DNA of 64,000 bases from Vitreoscilla sp. (GCA_018780145.1 JADMKA010000018.1:1-64000); one strand, 5' to 3'; positions 41,553 through 50,928 are shown, numbered from the stretch's first letter. The notes: generated by a model from the sequence alone, not told the origin. Made by a program: numbers and translations.

Positions 41553-41925
41553 ACGGTCGCATGGCCGACAGCGTAGAACAAAGCGAATTCGTCCCACGAT
41601 TCCGCCCGCCGCCTCATGGGGGGAGTGGAAAAAGCCTGGGCTGCTTCCAGCCGACCATGAGACCCTGTCGCTTCCGTTCAGCTGAACGGCAGGAGGCAGC
41701 CCAGGTTTTTCCACTCCCGACTTCAACAGTGGTACCCGTGATCGTCGAGCTTGTGATCTGGTCCGCAAGGCATCACGACCTCGACGCGCCGCCGGCCGTG
41801 GAGCGGCGCCCGCGTTGGCGCCTGGCGTAAGGTCACCTGGCGTTGACCCGACTAACGATGGCCCGCGACGTCGAGTTCAAGAAAAAGTGATACCTGGTCG
41901 ACGCGGTGCTGTCCAGAATCGAGCC
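41553..41925. other. Gap containing a nested inverted-repeat element
   Basis: About 370 bp between the exchanger and the two-component genes. Apart from the inverted repeat described separately I see no gene; a short frame covering it is coincidental. Confidence 0.5.
41621..41718. repeat. 98-bp nested inverted repeat, MITE-like
   Basis: The arms at 41621-41648 and 41692-41718 are inverted copies (28 and 27 bp, differing by one deletion and one mismatch), beginning GGGAGTGGAAAAA. Between them a perfect 16-bp palindrome, CCGTTCAGCTGAACGG, occupies 41674-41689. The whole could fold into one long cruciform. It may be a miniature mobile element, a REP-like unit or a strong bidirectional terminator. 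Confidence 0.65.
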
Positions 41926-42678
41926 ATGCCGGCCCAACGCGCCATGTCCACCGCCCGCCGAGTCCTGATCGTCGAAGACGACGCCCACATTGCCGAGTTG
42001 ATGGGCATGCACCTGCGCGACGAGGGCTACCAGGTGGTTCACGCCGCCGATGGGCTGGTTGGCATCGAGCAGCTCGAGCACGAGCACTGGGACGCGCTGG
42101 TGTTGGACCTGATGCTGCCCGGAGTCGACGGGCTGGAGATCTGCCGTCGCGCCCGCGCGATGGCGCGCTACACGCCCATCATCATCACCAGCGCCCGCTC
42201 CAGCGAGGTGCATCGCATCCTGGGGCTGGAACTGGGCGCGGATGACTACCTGGCCAAGCCCTTTTCGGTGCTGGAGCTGGTCGCACGCGTGCGCGCTTTG
42301 CTGCGCCGCAGCGATGCGCTGGTCAACAACGCGCGGCTCGATGCCGGTGCGCTCGACCTGGACGGCCTGAAAATCGACCCGATCGCGCGCGACGTTTCGC
42401 TGCGCGGCCAGCCCATCGACCTGACGCCGCGGGAGTTCGACCTGCTGTACTTCTTTGCCCGCCACCCGGGCCAGGTCTTCTCCCGGCTGGAGCTGCTGAA
42501 CCAGGTCTGGGGCTATCGCCACGATGGCTATGAGCACACCGTCAACACCCACATCAACCGGCTGCGGCTGAAGATCGAGGTCGACCCGGCCAACCCGGCC
42601 CGCATCCTCACCGTGTGGGGCCGCGGCTACAAGCTCTCGCCCACCGGCGCAGCTGACGCACGGGTCACCCCATCATGA
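41926..42678 (+). CDS. OmpR/PhoB-family response regulator
   Basis: A 250-residue response regulator (or 244 from the ATG at 41944). The receiver has VEDD, phospho-acceptor Asp in LVLDLMLPGVDG, and Lys in LAKPFSV. The C-terminal winged HTH is intact (LTPREFDLLYFFARHPGQVFSRLELLNQVWGYRHDGYEHTVNTHINRLRLKIE). The stop overlaps the histidine kinase ATG by 4 nt. The stimulus is unknown; a lactonase-like protein follows the pair. Confidence 0.92.
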   Translation: MPAQRAMSTARRVLIVEDDAHIAELMGMHLRDEGYQVVHAADGLVGIEQLEHEHWDALVLDLMLPGVDGLEICRRARAMARYTPIIITSARSSEVHRILGLELGADDYLAKPFSVLELVARVRALLRRSDALVNNARLDAGALDLDGLKIDPIARDVSLRGQPIDLTPREFDLLYFFARHPGQVFSRLELLNQVWGYRHDGYEHTVNTHINRLRLKIEVDPANPARILTVWGRGYKLSPTGAADARVTPS

Positions 42679-44192
42679 AGCGATGGCCACTGTCGCGCCG
42701 TTTGTCAGCAGTCTTCGCGGTGCTGCTTCTGGCCTGCTGCGGTGCATCGGTGTGGCTTCAGATGCACGCAGAGCATCGCAAGAAGCAGGAGGTCGCGCAG
42801 CGCCTGTCGATCGGCCTGGCGGCGCACATGGCCTCTCACTCCGAGCTGATGGCGCCGGGCGGGCCGGATCCCCGTGCGGTCGAAGCACTGTTCCACCAGC
42901 TCATGGCGGTGAATCCCAGCGTCGAGGTCTACCTGCTCGGGCTGGACGGCCGCATCCTCGCTCAAGCCGCGCCGCCGGGCCACCTGAAGCGCGACCGGGT
43001 CGATCTGGGCCCGGTCCAGCGTCTGCTGGCCGGCGGTGTGCTGCCCATTCTGGGTGAGGACCCGCGCAGCGATGATGCGCAAAAGGTTTTCGATGCCACG
43101 CCGCTGCGCGTCGATGGCCGCCCCGCAGGCTACCTCTATGTGGTGCTTCTGGGAGAAAACCACGATGCGCTGACCGCGCAGGCGGCCGAGGAGAACGCCT
43201 TGCGGGCCACGCTGTGGACCATGGCTCTGGTGGCGGCCATGGGCGTGGCCGCCGGGCTCGCCGCTTTCTCGTGGATCACGCGGCCGCTGCGCCAGCTCAC
43301 CAGCGAGGTGAACGACTTCGACCCCGACGACGCACCCACGCATGCCGTGCGCTGGGCCGAGCCCGCCGGCGCCACCGGCGCCACCGGCGCCACCGGCGGG
43401 AACGAGATCGCGCAGCTGCGCCAGGCCTTCGCCCGCATGACCGCGCGCATCGCCGAGCAGATGCGTGAGCTCAGCGCGCAGGACCAGCAGCGGCGCGAAC
43501 TGGTGGCCAACATCTCGCACGACCTGCGCACGCCGCTGACATCGCTGCACGGCTACCTGGAGACACTGCGACTGAAGTCGAGCGCCTTGAGCGAAGAAGA
43601 ACGCCTGCGATACCTCGATGTGGCGCTGGGCCAGAGCCGCAAGGTTGGTCGCTTGGCGCAGGAGCTTTTCGAGCTGGCGCGCCTGGAGTACGGCGTGGTC
43701 AAGCTCGAGCCGGAGCGCTTCTCGCTGCCCGAGTTGGTGCAGGACGTGTTCCAGAAGTTCGAACTCGCGGCCGAGGCGCGCCGCCAACGCCTGGTGGCCG
43801 ATATCGCTCCGATGCTGCCGGTGGTGAGCGCCGACCTGGGCATGATCGAGCGGGTGTTGACCAACCTGCTCGACAACGCCATACGCCACACGCCGGAAGG
43901 CGGCCTGATCGAGCTGCGCCTGCGCCGGGCGCCGGAAGGCGTCGAGGTGCAGGTCAGCGACACCGGGCCCGGAATTCCGCCGGAGTTGCAAAAGGGGCTG
44001 TTCACGCGGCCATCGTTCCAGAGCAGCGAGCGAGGTGGCCCGGGCGGCCTCGGGCTGGTGATCGTGCGGCGCATCCTCCAGCTGCATGGCAGCGAGATCC
44101 GCCTGCTGCCGCAGACCGACAGGGGCACGGTGTTCCGCTTCTGCCTCGGCGCGCCGGCCGGCATCGGTCACGATTCGTTGAACTCTGCGTGA
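42675..44192 (+). CDS. Sensor histidine kinase
   Basis: A 505-residue membrane kinase. There is an N-terminal helix, a periplasmic sensor of about 150 residues, a second helix (ALVAAMGVAAGLAAFSWI), a HAMP-like linker with a short repeated stretch GATGATGATGG, and the kinase core. Motifs: H-box NISHDLRTPLTSLHGYLETL, N-box NLLDNAIRHTPEGG, G1 VSDTGPGIPPE, G2 GGPGGLGLVIV. The ATG overlaps the regulator stop. It should phosphorylate the adjacent regulator. Confidence 0.93.
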   Translation: MKRWPLSRRLSAVFAVLLLACCGASVWLQMHAEHRKKQEVAQRLSIGLAAHMASHSELMAPGGPDPRAVEALFHQLMAVNPSVEVYLLGLDGRILAQAAPPGHLKRDRVDLGPVQRLLAGGVLPILGEDPRSDDAQKVFDATPLRVDGRPAGYLYVVLLGENHDALTAQAAEENALRATLWTMALVAAMGVAAGLAAFSWITRPLRQLTSEVNDFDPDDAPTHAVRWAEPAGATGATGATGGNEIAQLRQAFARMTARIAEQMRELSAQDQQRRELVANISHDLRTPLTSLHGYLETLRLKSSALSEEERLRYLDVALGQSRKVGRLAQELFELARLEYGVVKLEPERFSLPELVQDVFQKFELAAEARRQRLVADIAPMLPVVSADLGMIERVLTNLLDNAIRHTPEGGLIELRLRRAPEGVEVQVSDTGPGIPPELQKGLFTRPSFQSSERGGPGGLGLVIVRRILQLHGSEIRLLPQTDRGTVFRFCLGAPAGIGHDSLNSA

Positions 44193-44254
44193 GGACATGG
44201 CGACCAGCCCGGGCCAACACTGCCCTGGCTCGTCAACCCCACAGGAGATTTCGC

Positions 44255-45397
44255 ATGAACCTTCACCGCCGTCACGTCTTCGGCACCCTGGGCTTCGCCC
44301 TGGCGGCTGTCACCATCGGCACGCTGCCCCTGGCAGCAAGTGCCGGTGCCAACCAAGCCGAGGGCCTGCGCTCCGGCATGGTCTTCACCAGCAGCAACGA
44401 CACCGCCGGCAACGAGCTGCTCGTCTACGCCCGCGCGCCCGAAGGCGGGCTGATGATGGTCACGCACGCTTCGACCGGCGGCCTGGGCAGTGGCGCCGGG
44501 CTGGGCTCGCAGGGGGCCGTGACCTTGAGCCGCGATGGCCGATTCGTCTTCGTCGTCAACGCGGGCGACAACACCGTCTCGACTTTCGCGCTCCACGGCG
44601 GCGCGCTGGTGCTGAAGTCCACCGTCGACGCCGGCGGCTTGCACCCGATCAGCGTCACCGAGCATGATGGCCTGGTCTACGTGCTCAACGCGGGCGGCGA
44701 CGGCAACGTGGCGGGCTTTCGCAACCGGCACGGCATGCTGGAGCCGGTGGCCGGCAGCGTGCGTGGCCTGTCGGTCGCCGGTGGCGCGGGGCCGGCCCAG
44801 GTCGGCTTCAGCGACGACGGCGATGCGATCGTCGTGACCGAGAAGGCCACCAACAAGCTGACCAGCTACCGGGTGGACGGCGACGGCAGCATCCGCCCGC
44901 CCATCGTCACGCCGTCACCCGGCATGACGCCGTTCGGCTTCGCGTTCAACCGCCGCAACCGCCTGATCGTGAGCGAGGCCTTTGGCGGCGCGCCAGGCGC
45001 GAGCACGGTCTCGTCCTACCGTTTCGACAACACCTCGCCAGCCTTGCCGGTGCTCGTGAGCGCAGCGGTTCCGGACATGCAGACCGCAGCCTGCTGGGTG
45101 GCGATCACGCCGAACGGCCGCTATGCCTACGTGACCAACACGGGCAGCAGCAACGTCAGCAGCTACCGCGTCGCACCGGATGGCCAGACCACGCTGCTGC
45201 AGGCCGTGGCGGGCGAAACCGGCGCCGGCTCGGCACCGCTCGATGCCGCCGCGTCGCCCGACGGCGGCCATCTGTATGTGCTCAACGGCAAGACCTTCAC
45301 GCTGTCGTCGTTCAAGGTGAAGGATGATGGCAGCCTGGTCGCGCGGCCTGAGACTGGCGGCCTGCCGACCACGGCCGTCGGCCTCGCCGCGAACTGA
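44255..45397 (+). CDS. Exported beta-propeller lactonase-family protein
   Basis: A 380-residue exported protein of the 6-phosphogluconolactonase-like beta-propeller family (pfam Lactonase). A signal peptide (MNLHRRHVFGTLGFALAAVTIGTLPLAASA) precedes repeats such as DGRFVFVVNAGDNTVSTFAL, DGLVYVLNAGGDGNVAGFR and NGRYAYVTNTGSSNVSSYRV. Such proteins do not always have lactonase activity. I use the ATG at 44255 (CAGGAGA upstream). It follows the kinase gene by 62 bp and may be a target of that system. Confidence 0.85.
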   Translation: MNLHRRHVFGTLGFALAAVTIGTLPLAASAGANQAEGLRSGMVFTSSNDTAGNELLVYARAPEGGLMMVTHASTGGLGSGAGLGSQGAVTLSRDGRFVFVVNAGDNTVSTFALHGGALVLKSTVDAGGLHPISVTEHDGLVYVLNAGGDGNVAGFRNRHGMLEPVAGSVRGLSVAGGAGPAQVGFSDDGDAIVVTEKATNKLTSYRVDGDGSIRPPIVTPSPGMTPFGFAFNRRNRLIVSEAFGGAPGASTVSSYRFDNTSPALPVLVSAAVPDMQTAACWVAITPNGRYAYVTNTGSSNVSSYRVAPDGQTTLLQAVAGETGAGSAPLDAAASPDGGHLYVLNGKTFTLSSFKVKDDGSLVARPETGGLPTTAVGLAAN

Positions 45398-45453
45398 GGC
45401 GCGCGGGCCCGATCGGGCCCGCATTCTTCGGCCTGGCGAACAGGAGGAACATC

Positions 45454-45732
45454 ATGATCAAGCTCCGGCCGATCCTGGCCTGTCTGTCGTTGATGGCGGC
45501 GTTCGCGAGCGGCAAAGCCATCGCCGCCGAGTTCGCCTGGGGCACGACGCAAAGCGCGCCGGCCGGTACCCGCGCCGAGCTGTTCGGCGTGGCGCCGGCG
45601 GCGGCCGACGACATCTGGACGGTCGGCGGCTTCAACCCAGGGCAGCCACCCACGGCCGTGCTGATCAGGCCCTATGCCGAGCACTGGAACGGCTCGGGCT
45701 GCGCATCACCTGCTTGCCGGCACGGTACGTGA
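45454..45732 (+). pseudogene. 5' fragment of an exported propeller-like protein
   Basis: The first 80 codons read a signal peptide (MIKLRPILACLSLMAAFASGKAIA) and the start of a repeat protein (AELFGVAPAAADDIWTVGGFNPGQPPTAVLIRPYAEHWNGS). At about 45697 the sequence switches to a TniB remnant in another frame, and the reading frame ends soon after. It is therefore a gene truncated by a rearrangement. Confidence 0.6.
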
Positions 45733-45987
45733 GCAACGGCAGTCGCTCAACCAGCTCAAGTTCCTCAGCAACGAGTTCCGCATGCCGGTGGTGGCGCTGG
45801 GGACCAGCGAGGCGCTGTAGGTCATGCAGGCCGACCCGCAGATCGCCTCAGGCTCCAAGCCAGTTGCGTTGCCATGGTGGCGCAAGAGCGCTGGCCTGCA
45901 CGAGTTCGTCGTGAACTTCGTTCGGCTCCTACCCCTCAAGCTGCCCTCGCCGTTCGGCGACAAAGACGTGATCCAAAAGCTCATGGT
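45698..45987 (+). pseudogene. TniB transposition ATPase remnant
   Basis: In this frame: AHHLLAGTVREQRQSLNQLKFLSNEFRMPVVALGTSEAL, an in-frame TAG at 45818, then VMQADPQIASGSKPVALPWWRKSAGLHEFV ... LPLKLPSPFGDKDVIQKLM. This matches the C-terminal half of TniB, the NTP-binding protein of Tn402/Tn5053-type transposons. No TniA, TniQ, Walker A or element ends are visible, so it is an isolated decayed piece. Confidence 0.7.
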
Positions 45988-46160
45988 CTGCTGGACGTCG
46001 ACGCAACCCACGTGGCACTGCACGGCGAGCAGGAGCGAGGCCACTTCCACGCCTGCTGCCGCTACTTGCCGCTGTACGTCTTCGCCGGGCAGGACCTGAT
46101 GGCCTGCGTGCTGCGTCCCAGCGACCGCGATCCTGCCAGTGTGGTCAGCGCCTTGATTTT
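45988..46160 (+). pseudogene. IS1380-family transposase fragment
   Basis: Reads LLDVDATHVALHGEQERGHFHACCRYLPLYVFAGQDLMACVLRPSDRDPASVVSAL, the characteristic DDE block of IS1380-family transposases. Only about 57 codons remain, joined directly to the TniB remnant. No terminal inverted repeats were found. Confidence 0.7.
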
Positions 46161-46266
46161 AACCTGTCGAGACACAAAGCATCGACACCCATCCGCAGTC
46201 TGGCTGGGGCTTCGAGTCCGTGGGAATCGTGTGCCCGGTACGGATCTGTTGCACAAAGCTTCCCGC

Positions 46267-47733
46267 TCACCTCCTGCCCAGTTCCCGTGTGATGTCCGTC
46301 GGCTCAGCCGTTGGCAATGGAGGAAGAGGAAGCAGTGCCGCCAGTTCCCCGTACATCGGCTTCGTCAACAGCCGCGCGACGCCACTGGCGACCAGCGCAC
46401 AGGCCATCAGGCTCAGCACCATGGTGTGACCAGAGACCATTTCCATCACGATGATGAAGGCCGTGATCGGGCCTTGGGTCGTGGCGGCCAGGAAGCCGAC
46501 CATGCCCAGGGCAATCAGTGGGATGGCCGCCTCGGGCCCGACGCCCGCGAGCAGGGCCACGTCATGGCCGATGCCGGCACCGATCGTCAGCGAAGGAGCG
46601 AATACACCAGCGGGCACGCCGGTCCACGCAGACAGCCAGGTGGCGCAGAACTTCAGCAGCGTGAACAGACCCGGGATTTCCGCCTGGCCCTCGAGCATGG
46701 CGCGAGTGGGTGCATAACCCGCGCCGGTGGTGGCGCCGCCGGTGACGATGCCGATCGCGGCGACAGCAAGCCCGCACGCGGCCGCGAAATGCAGCGGACG
46801 GCGAAGTCTTGCGCGAGAGAAAACGTCCTTCGATCCCCTGGCCGAAACCACGATCAGTCGCGAAAACAGCCCGCCCGCAAGGCCGGCAGCTAGTGTCACC
46901 AGCACCCCGGGCGCCAGGACGGCCCAGGTGAGTTCCTGCACCCGGAGCCGACCGAAATAAGTCTGATTGCCGAACACGGATACAGCCACCAAGCCTGCCA
47001 GAACGATGCTCACGACCACCAGGGAACTGTGCGTCAGGCTGCGCCGGCGGGACAGTTGCTCCAGTGCGAACACGATGCCACCGAGCGGTGTGTTGAATGC
47101 CGCTGCGATTCCCGCAGCAGCACCGGCCACCATCAAGTCATGCGCGTCCAGGCCTGAACCAGCAGACAGCCAGCGACGCGCATGGCCCATCACGCCAGCG
47201 CCCACCTGCACCGTCGGGCCCTCGCGGCCGATCGAGAGACCGGCCAACAGGCCCGCTGAAACAAGGCCCATCTTGTGAAGCGAAAGCCGCAAGGAGACCA
47301 GCCTGGACCTTTGCGACTGGGTCAGGTCGTCGTCCAGCGCACGCACGACCTGAGGGATGCCCGATCCAACGGCGCCCGGCGCGTATCGCCGCGTCCACCA
47401 CAGTAGCACCACCGTCAGACTCGGTGTCCACAGCAATGGCAGGTAGCGTCCGAACTCTCCCGCCCGGGTCATGGCCGTAAAAGCAAGGCTGGCCTGCTCC
47501 GCGAGAAGGGTGAAGGCCACCACCACCAAGCCAGTAATGGCCGCGTAGCAAAGCACCACGGCACGGTCTACCCACTGCCGGCCCGCCAACAGTTCGTCGC
47601 GAAGATCGCGCCAGAAATCGGGATCAGTGGCGTGTGGCGACGCTTCGCTGGCCATCGCCCCCCGGAGCTTGCCCGTCCAACGAGCCCACCAGGGCTTGTC
47701 CGGGCCAGGGTTTGGGCTATCTGATTCGGTCAT
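46267..47733 (-). CDS. ClC-family chloride channel/transporter
   Basis: A 488-residue ClC protein. The selectivity-filter motifs are present: GSGIPQVV near residue 123, GREGPTVQVGAG near 168, and GVPAGVFAPSLTIGAGIGH in the C-terminal half. No CBS domains are attached. The gating Glu of GREGP suggests possible Cl-/H+ exchange. It is alone on its strand between the transposon graveyard and the small genes before pal. Confidence 0.92.
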   Translation of the reverse strand: MTESDSPNPGPDKPWWARWTGKLRGAMASEASPHATDPDFWRDLRDELLAGRQWVDRAVVLCYAAITGLVVVAFTLLAEQASLAFTAMTRAGEFGRYLPLLWTPSLTVVLLWWTRRYAPGAVGSGIPQVVRALDDDLTQSQRSRLVSLRLSLHKMGLVSAGLLAGLSIGREGPTVQVGAGVMGHARRWLSAGSGLDAHDLMVAGAAAGIAAAFNTPLGGIVFALEQLSRRRSLTHSSLVVVSIVLAGLVAVSVFGNQTYFGRLRVQELTWAVLAPGVLVTLAAGLAGGLFSRLIVVSARGSKDVFSRARLRRPLHFAAACGLAVAAIGIVTGGATTGAGYAPTRAMLEGQAEIPGLFTLLKFCATWLSAWTGVPAGVFAPSLTIGAGIGHDVALLAGVGPEAAIPLIALGMVGFLAATTQGPITAFIIVMEMVSGHTMVLSLMACALVASGVARLLTKPMYGELAALLPLPPLPTAEPTDITRELGRR

Positions 47734-47772
47734 GCCATGGTCGTCAAACGCCGTTCAGTCAAGAACCAGATG

Positions 47773-48009
47773 CTACCGAGCCGAAGGGAGGCGGGACCCG
47801 GGCGATGCGCGTTGGCTGTCCGAAACCTTCAGACGGGCGGCCTGTGGCCGGATCGATTTGCTCAGCTCAGCATGTCGTTCGATCCAGAGCTCGCGCAGAT
47901 AGGCAGCGCCCGCCACATCCAATGCCGCCAGGAGGGCGACCAACCAGATCACCGCAACGCGCAATCGCGATCTCGCGGCAGTCGATGTGCCATCGCCTTT
48001 GAGTCGCAC
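47773..48009 (-). CDS. Small single-pass membrane protein
   Basis: A 78-residue protein with one hydrophobic segment (VAVIWLVALLAALDVAGAAYL) and a polar, basic C-terminal tail. It starts 12 bp after the OmpA-like gene stop and may be co-transcribed with it. No family recognised. Confidence 0.4.
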   Translation of the reverse strand: MRLKGDGTSTAARSRLRVAVIWLVALLAALDVAGAAYLRELWIERHAELSKSIRPQAARLKVSDSQRASPGSRLPSAR

Positions 48010-48020
48010 GGTTCGAAGCT

Positions 48021-48572
48021 CTACTTCGCGGGGTACTGAAGGTCGGCACGGCGGTTCTGCGACCAGGCCGCTTCGTCATGCCCGGCAGCGCGGGGCTCGG
48101 ACTCGCCCCAACTGACGGCCTCCATTTGCGCATCCTTGACGCCGTAGATCCGAAGTGCGCGCAACGCCGCCTCGGCTCTCTTCTGCCCCAGGGCCAGGTT
48201 GTACTCCGCGCCGCCTCGCTCGTCGGAGTGTCCTTCAATCTTGATGACAACAGCAGGATGGCTGGCCAGGTACTTGCCATGGCGTTCGATGAGCGCAGCG
48301 TCGTCACTTCGAATCGAAAACACATCGAAGTCAAAGTAGACGCTGCGTTGGGTGGACATGCTGCTCTTCGGGTCCAGATACTCCGGCAGCGAAACCGCCG
48401 TCACGGTCGAGATGGGCGTGGGTTTCGGCGCGGCCGCGACGGGTGCCGGCGCCGGTGCCAATGCCACTGGCGTGTTGCCCTGCATCGGTGCACGTGCGAT
48501 CGGCGTGCTGCTGCAGGCCGCCAAGCCGAGCGCAAGCATTGCAAACAAGGTGTAAGTCTTCGCACGGTTCAT
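48021..48572 (-). CDS. Pal-like OmpA-domain lipoprotein
   Basis: A 183-residue outer-membrane lipoprotein. The lipobox LGLAACSS ends the signal peptide; an Ala/Pro-rich linker leads to an OmpA/Pal domain (VYFDFDVFSIRSDDAALIERHGKYLASHPAVVIKIEGHSDERGGAEYNLALGQKRAEAALRAL). It binds peptidoglycan and anchors the outer membrane. The tolQRAB genes are not adjacent, so it may be a secondary Pal paralogue. I start at MNRAKTYTLF (48572). Confidence 0.88.
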   Translation of the reverse strand: MNRAKTYTLFAMLALGLAACSSTPIARAPMQGNTPVALAPAPAPVAAAPKPTPISTVTAVSLPEYLDPKSSMSTQRSVYFDFDVFSIRSDDAALIERHGKYLASHPAVVIKIEGHSDERGGAEYNLALGQKRAEAALRALRIYGVKDAQMEAVSWGESEPRAAGHDEAAWSQNRRADLQYPAK

Positions 48573-48961
48573 CGGGGTCTCCTTCAACACATTTGGGGCG
48601 AACTTCCGATCGACCTGATGCGGACTAGCAGGGGCTCAAACAACATTTGCGACTATATTCGTATCAATGTTCTGTGACAAGTGTCGCTCAAACGATGCCA
48701 CCGAATCCGGGTCAATCGTTGGCCTGAGCAGCCGCGTCGGCAAGTCTGCGAACGCTGTACACGCCCGTGAGCGTCTGAAGACGCCAGAACTTCCCCGGTC
48801 TCTTGCACGCAGCTGCGCGCATCGATCTGTCGTTCGGAAATTGACATATACATTTGTCGCTATGTATGATGCCGAGCACGGCGACCGTTCCGCCGAACTG
48901 GCTTCACGGCGCTGCGTTCGCCCCGCCCCACCGACAACAACTCCGCACAAGGAGAACAGGA
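48573..48961. promoter_or_regulatory. Divergent intergenic region with a strong sigma70-like promoter
   Basis: TTGACA (48841-48846) and TATGAT (48865-48870), 18 bp apart, form a near-consensus promoter reading towards ybdK, giving a 5' leader of about 85 nt. The other part of the roughly 390-bp gap shows no gene and probably holds the promoter for the pal-like gene on the other strand. Confidence 0.65.
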
Positions 48962-50095
48962 ATGACGCTACCTCGCTTTTCCACTTCGCACGCCCTCACT
49001 TTGGGCGTCGAGCTTGAGCTGCAGATCGTGGACACCGAGAAATTCGACCTCGCTCCCGCTGCGGCCGACCTTCTGCGCCAGATGGAAGGCTGCAGGATTC
49101 CGGGCGACGTGAAGCCCGAGATAACGCACAGCATGATCGAGCTGGCGACGGGCGTGTGCGCCGACCACGCGCAGACACTGTCACAGCTACAAGAGATCCG
49201 CGGAGCGCTGGTTGAGAGTGCCCATCAGCAAGGGGTGGCTCTGAGCGGCGGCGGCACACATCCTTTCCAGGATTGGACCAACCGCAAGATCTACGACACG
49301 CCGCGCTTCAACGAACTGGCCAAGTTGTATGGCTACCTGGCCAAGCAGTTCACGGTGTTCGGGCAGCACGTTCATGTCGGATGCCCGGGCCCCGACCAGG
49401 CACTCGTCTTGCTGCATGGCCTGAGCCGCTACGTGCCGCACCTGATCGCGCTGTCGGCCTCATCGCCCTTCGTGCGAGGAGTGGACACGAGCTTTGACTC
49501 GGCGCGGCTGAACTCGGTACTCGCCTTCCCGTTGTCGGGCCGGGCGCCCTTCCTTCTGAGCTGGGATGAGTTCGCTGTCTACTTTGGCAAGATGACCCGG
49601 ACGGGCGTTGTTCAGGGCATGAAGGACTTCTACTGGGACATCCGGCCGAAGCCCGAATTCGGCACTGTCGAGATCCGTGTGCTCGACACACCCTTGACGA
49701 TCGAAAAGGCAGCCGCCTTGGCGGCCTACATCCAGTGCCTCGCGCGCCGCCTCTGGGTCGAGCGTCCCTTCGCGCTGCACGAGGATGACTACCTGCCCTA
49801 CACCTTCAATCGTTTCCAGGCCTGCCGCTTTGGGCTGGATGCCACTTTCGTCGATCCGGGCACCGGCGAGCAGCAGTCGTTGCGCGACGATCTGCTGGCG
49901 TCGTTCGATCAGCTGGAGTCGCATGCAATGGCGCTGCATGCCGAGGATGCCTTGATGTTCTTGCGCGATGCGGTGCTCCAAGCAGGCAACGACGCCAGCT
50001 GGATACGTGCAACCCACGCGTCCTACGGCGAGTCAGCACCCTTGTCGGGGGTGGTCCGCGATCAGGTGCGCCGCTGGGAGGGCAGCTTGCATTGA
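48962..50095 (+). CDS. ybdK: YbdK-family carboxylate-amine ligase (GCS2-like)
   Basis: A 377-residue ATP-dependent carboxylate-amine/glutamate-cysteine ligase homologue of the YbdK group. Motifs: [12 protein letters not shown] at the N-terminus, [45 protein letters not shown], and [14 protein letters not shown]. YbdK-type enzymes have weak glutamate-cysteine ligase activity; the real substrate is unclear. The ATG at 48962 has GGAG 7 nt upstream. Its stop overlaps the start of a truncated amidotransferase gene, a pair that suggests making and breaking gamma-glutamyl bonds. Confidence 0.9.
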   Translation: MTLPRFSTSHALTLGVELELQIVDTEKFDLAPAAADLLRQMEGCRIPGDVKPEITHSMIELATGVCADHAQTLSQLQEIRGALVESAHQQGVALSGGGTHPFQDWTNRKIYDTPRFNELAKLYGYLAKQFTVFGQHVHVGCPGPDQALVLLHGLSRYVPHLIALSASSPFVRGVDTSFDSARLNSVLAFPLSGRAPFLLSWDEFAVYFGKMTRTGVVQGMKDFYWDIRPKPEFGTVEIRVLDTPLTIEKAAALAAYIQCLARRLWVERPFALHEDDYLPYTFNRFQACRFGLDATFVDPGTGEQQSLRDDLLASFDQLESHAMALHAEDALMFLRDAVLQAGNDASWIRATHASYGESAPLSGVVRDQVRRWEGSLH

Positions 50096-50502
50096 ACACC
50101 GCCCCTTTGCGTCTGGGCATCTCGACACGGCTGATGCACGCGCCCCCGGCCGAGCTTGGCTTTCATGGCAAGACCCTCTTGTACCTGGAGCAGTCTCTGG
50201 CGCACTGGATCATGTCGCATCGCGCGCTGGCCGTGATGGTGCCGACGCTCGGCTTCGATGCCGAGGTGTCGCGGCGCCGTGTATCAGTCGACCAGTACGT
50301 CGATATTCTCGACGCGCTGGTCCTGCAGGGGGGCGCTGATGTCAGCCCCGCAACCTACGGACAGAAACCCTTGCGCGCGGACTGGAGCGGAGACCCGATT
50401 CGCGACCGATACGAGATCGAACTGATACAAACAAAATCAACAACTTATGATGACGACCGCCATTCAGACGCCAAAATCACCGATCCGCTGCGCAGCGCGT
50501 AG
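50092..50502 (+). pseudogene. Peptidase C26 (glutamine amidotransferase-like) truncated at the island edge
   Basis: The first 113 or so codons match class-I glutamine-amidotransferase-like hydrolases (puuD/peptidase C26): GISTRLMHAPPAELGFHGKTLLYLEQSLAHW ... DALVLQGGADVSPATYG ... GDPIRDRYEIELI. The catalytic Cys of the GICRG motif, which should follow at once, is missing. After about 50430 unrelated sequence runs in frame for 24 codons. The gene is broken there, marking the left edge of the inserted defence island. Confidence 0.75.
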
Positions 50503-50514
50503 CAGATAGGCAAC

Positions 50515-50543
50515 AAAAGCCCGCACAAGCGGGCATCTTTTTG
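50515..50543 (+). terminator. Rho-independent terminator just inside the island
   Basis: GCCCGC-ACAA-GCGGGC (50519-50534) is followed by ATCTTTTTG. An A-rich stretch precedes the stem, so it may work both ways. It lies about 85 bp inside the proposed island edge. Confidence 0.75.
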
Positions 50544-50928
50544 TCCGATGGCATCCCAGCCATGGCTGCCAACTTCCGCTCCACGGCCAGGAGCGACCTT
50601 TCGGGCACGCCAGCCTCATGAACGTTTCCGAGGCTGATCTGAGACGTTCATGGTCGAGGGGTTGTTGCCAACGGCCACGGCCATGAGCGTGTCGCCATCG
50701 CTGAGCAGGTCATCGATCATGAAGCACTAACTGGTTGCCGCTTGGCGCATGCAGTGGCGTGGCGATGCACCTGCGATGCTCCATGGCGCCACTCTTGACC
50801 GCTGTCGCAATTCGCTCGCCCGACTTCGCCTCAGAACGCCAAACACGATAGCAATGGAGTGGAGTCAGACGCCACTTCCTTTGGGCCAACATTTTTTCGC
50901 CGGATGGGATGCGTTTGGGTCTGACCAT
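50544..50928. other. Gap inside the island edge with two competing hairpins
   Basis: About 385 bp. CAGCCTC (50611-50617) can pair with GAGGCTG (50630-50636), or CATGAACGT (50617-50625) with ACGTTCATG (50644-50652); both stems share one base and exclude each other sterically. The rest reads as decayed sequence; a 72-codon minus-strand frame (50710-50928) has no recognisable family. Confidence 0.4.

Noticed and set aside
43366-43400. Tandem repeat in the kinase gene as a CRISPR-like or regulatory repeat
   Set aside because: GCCACCGGC repeats here simply encode a short Gly-Ala-Thr linker in the HAMP-kinase region. No CRISPR array was seen anywhere in the window.
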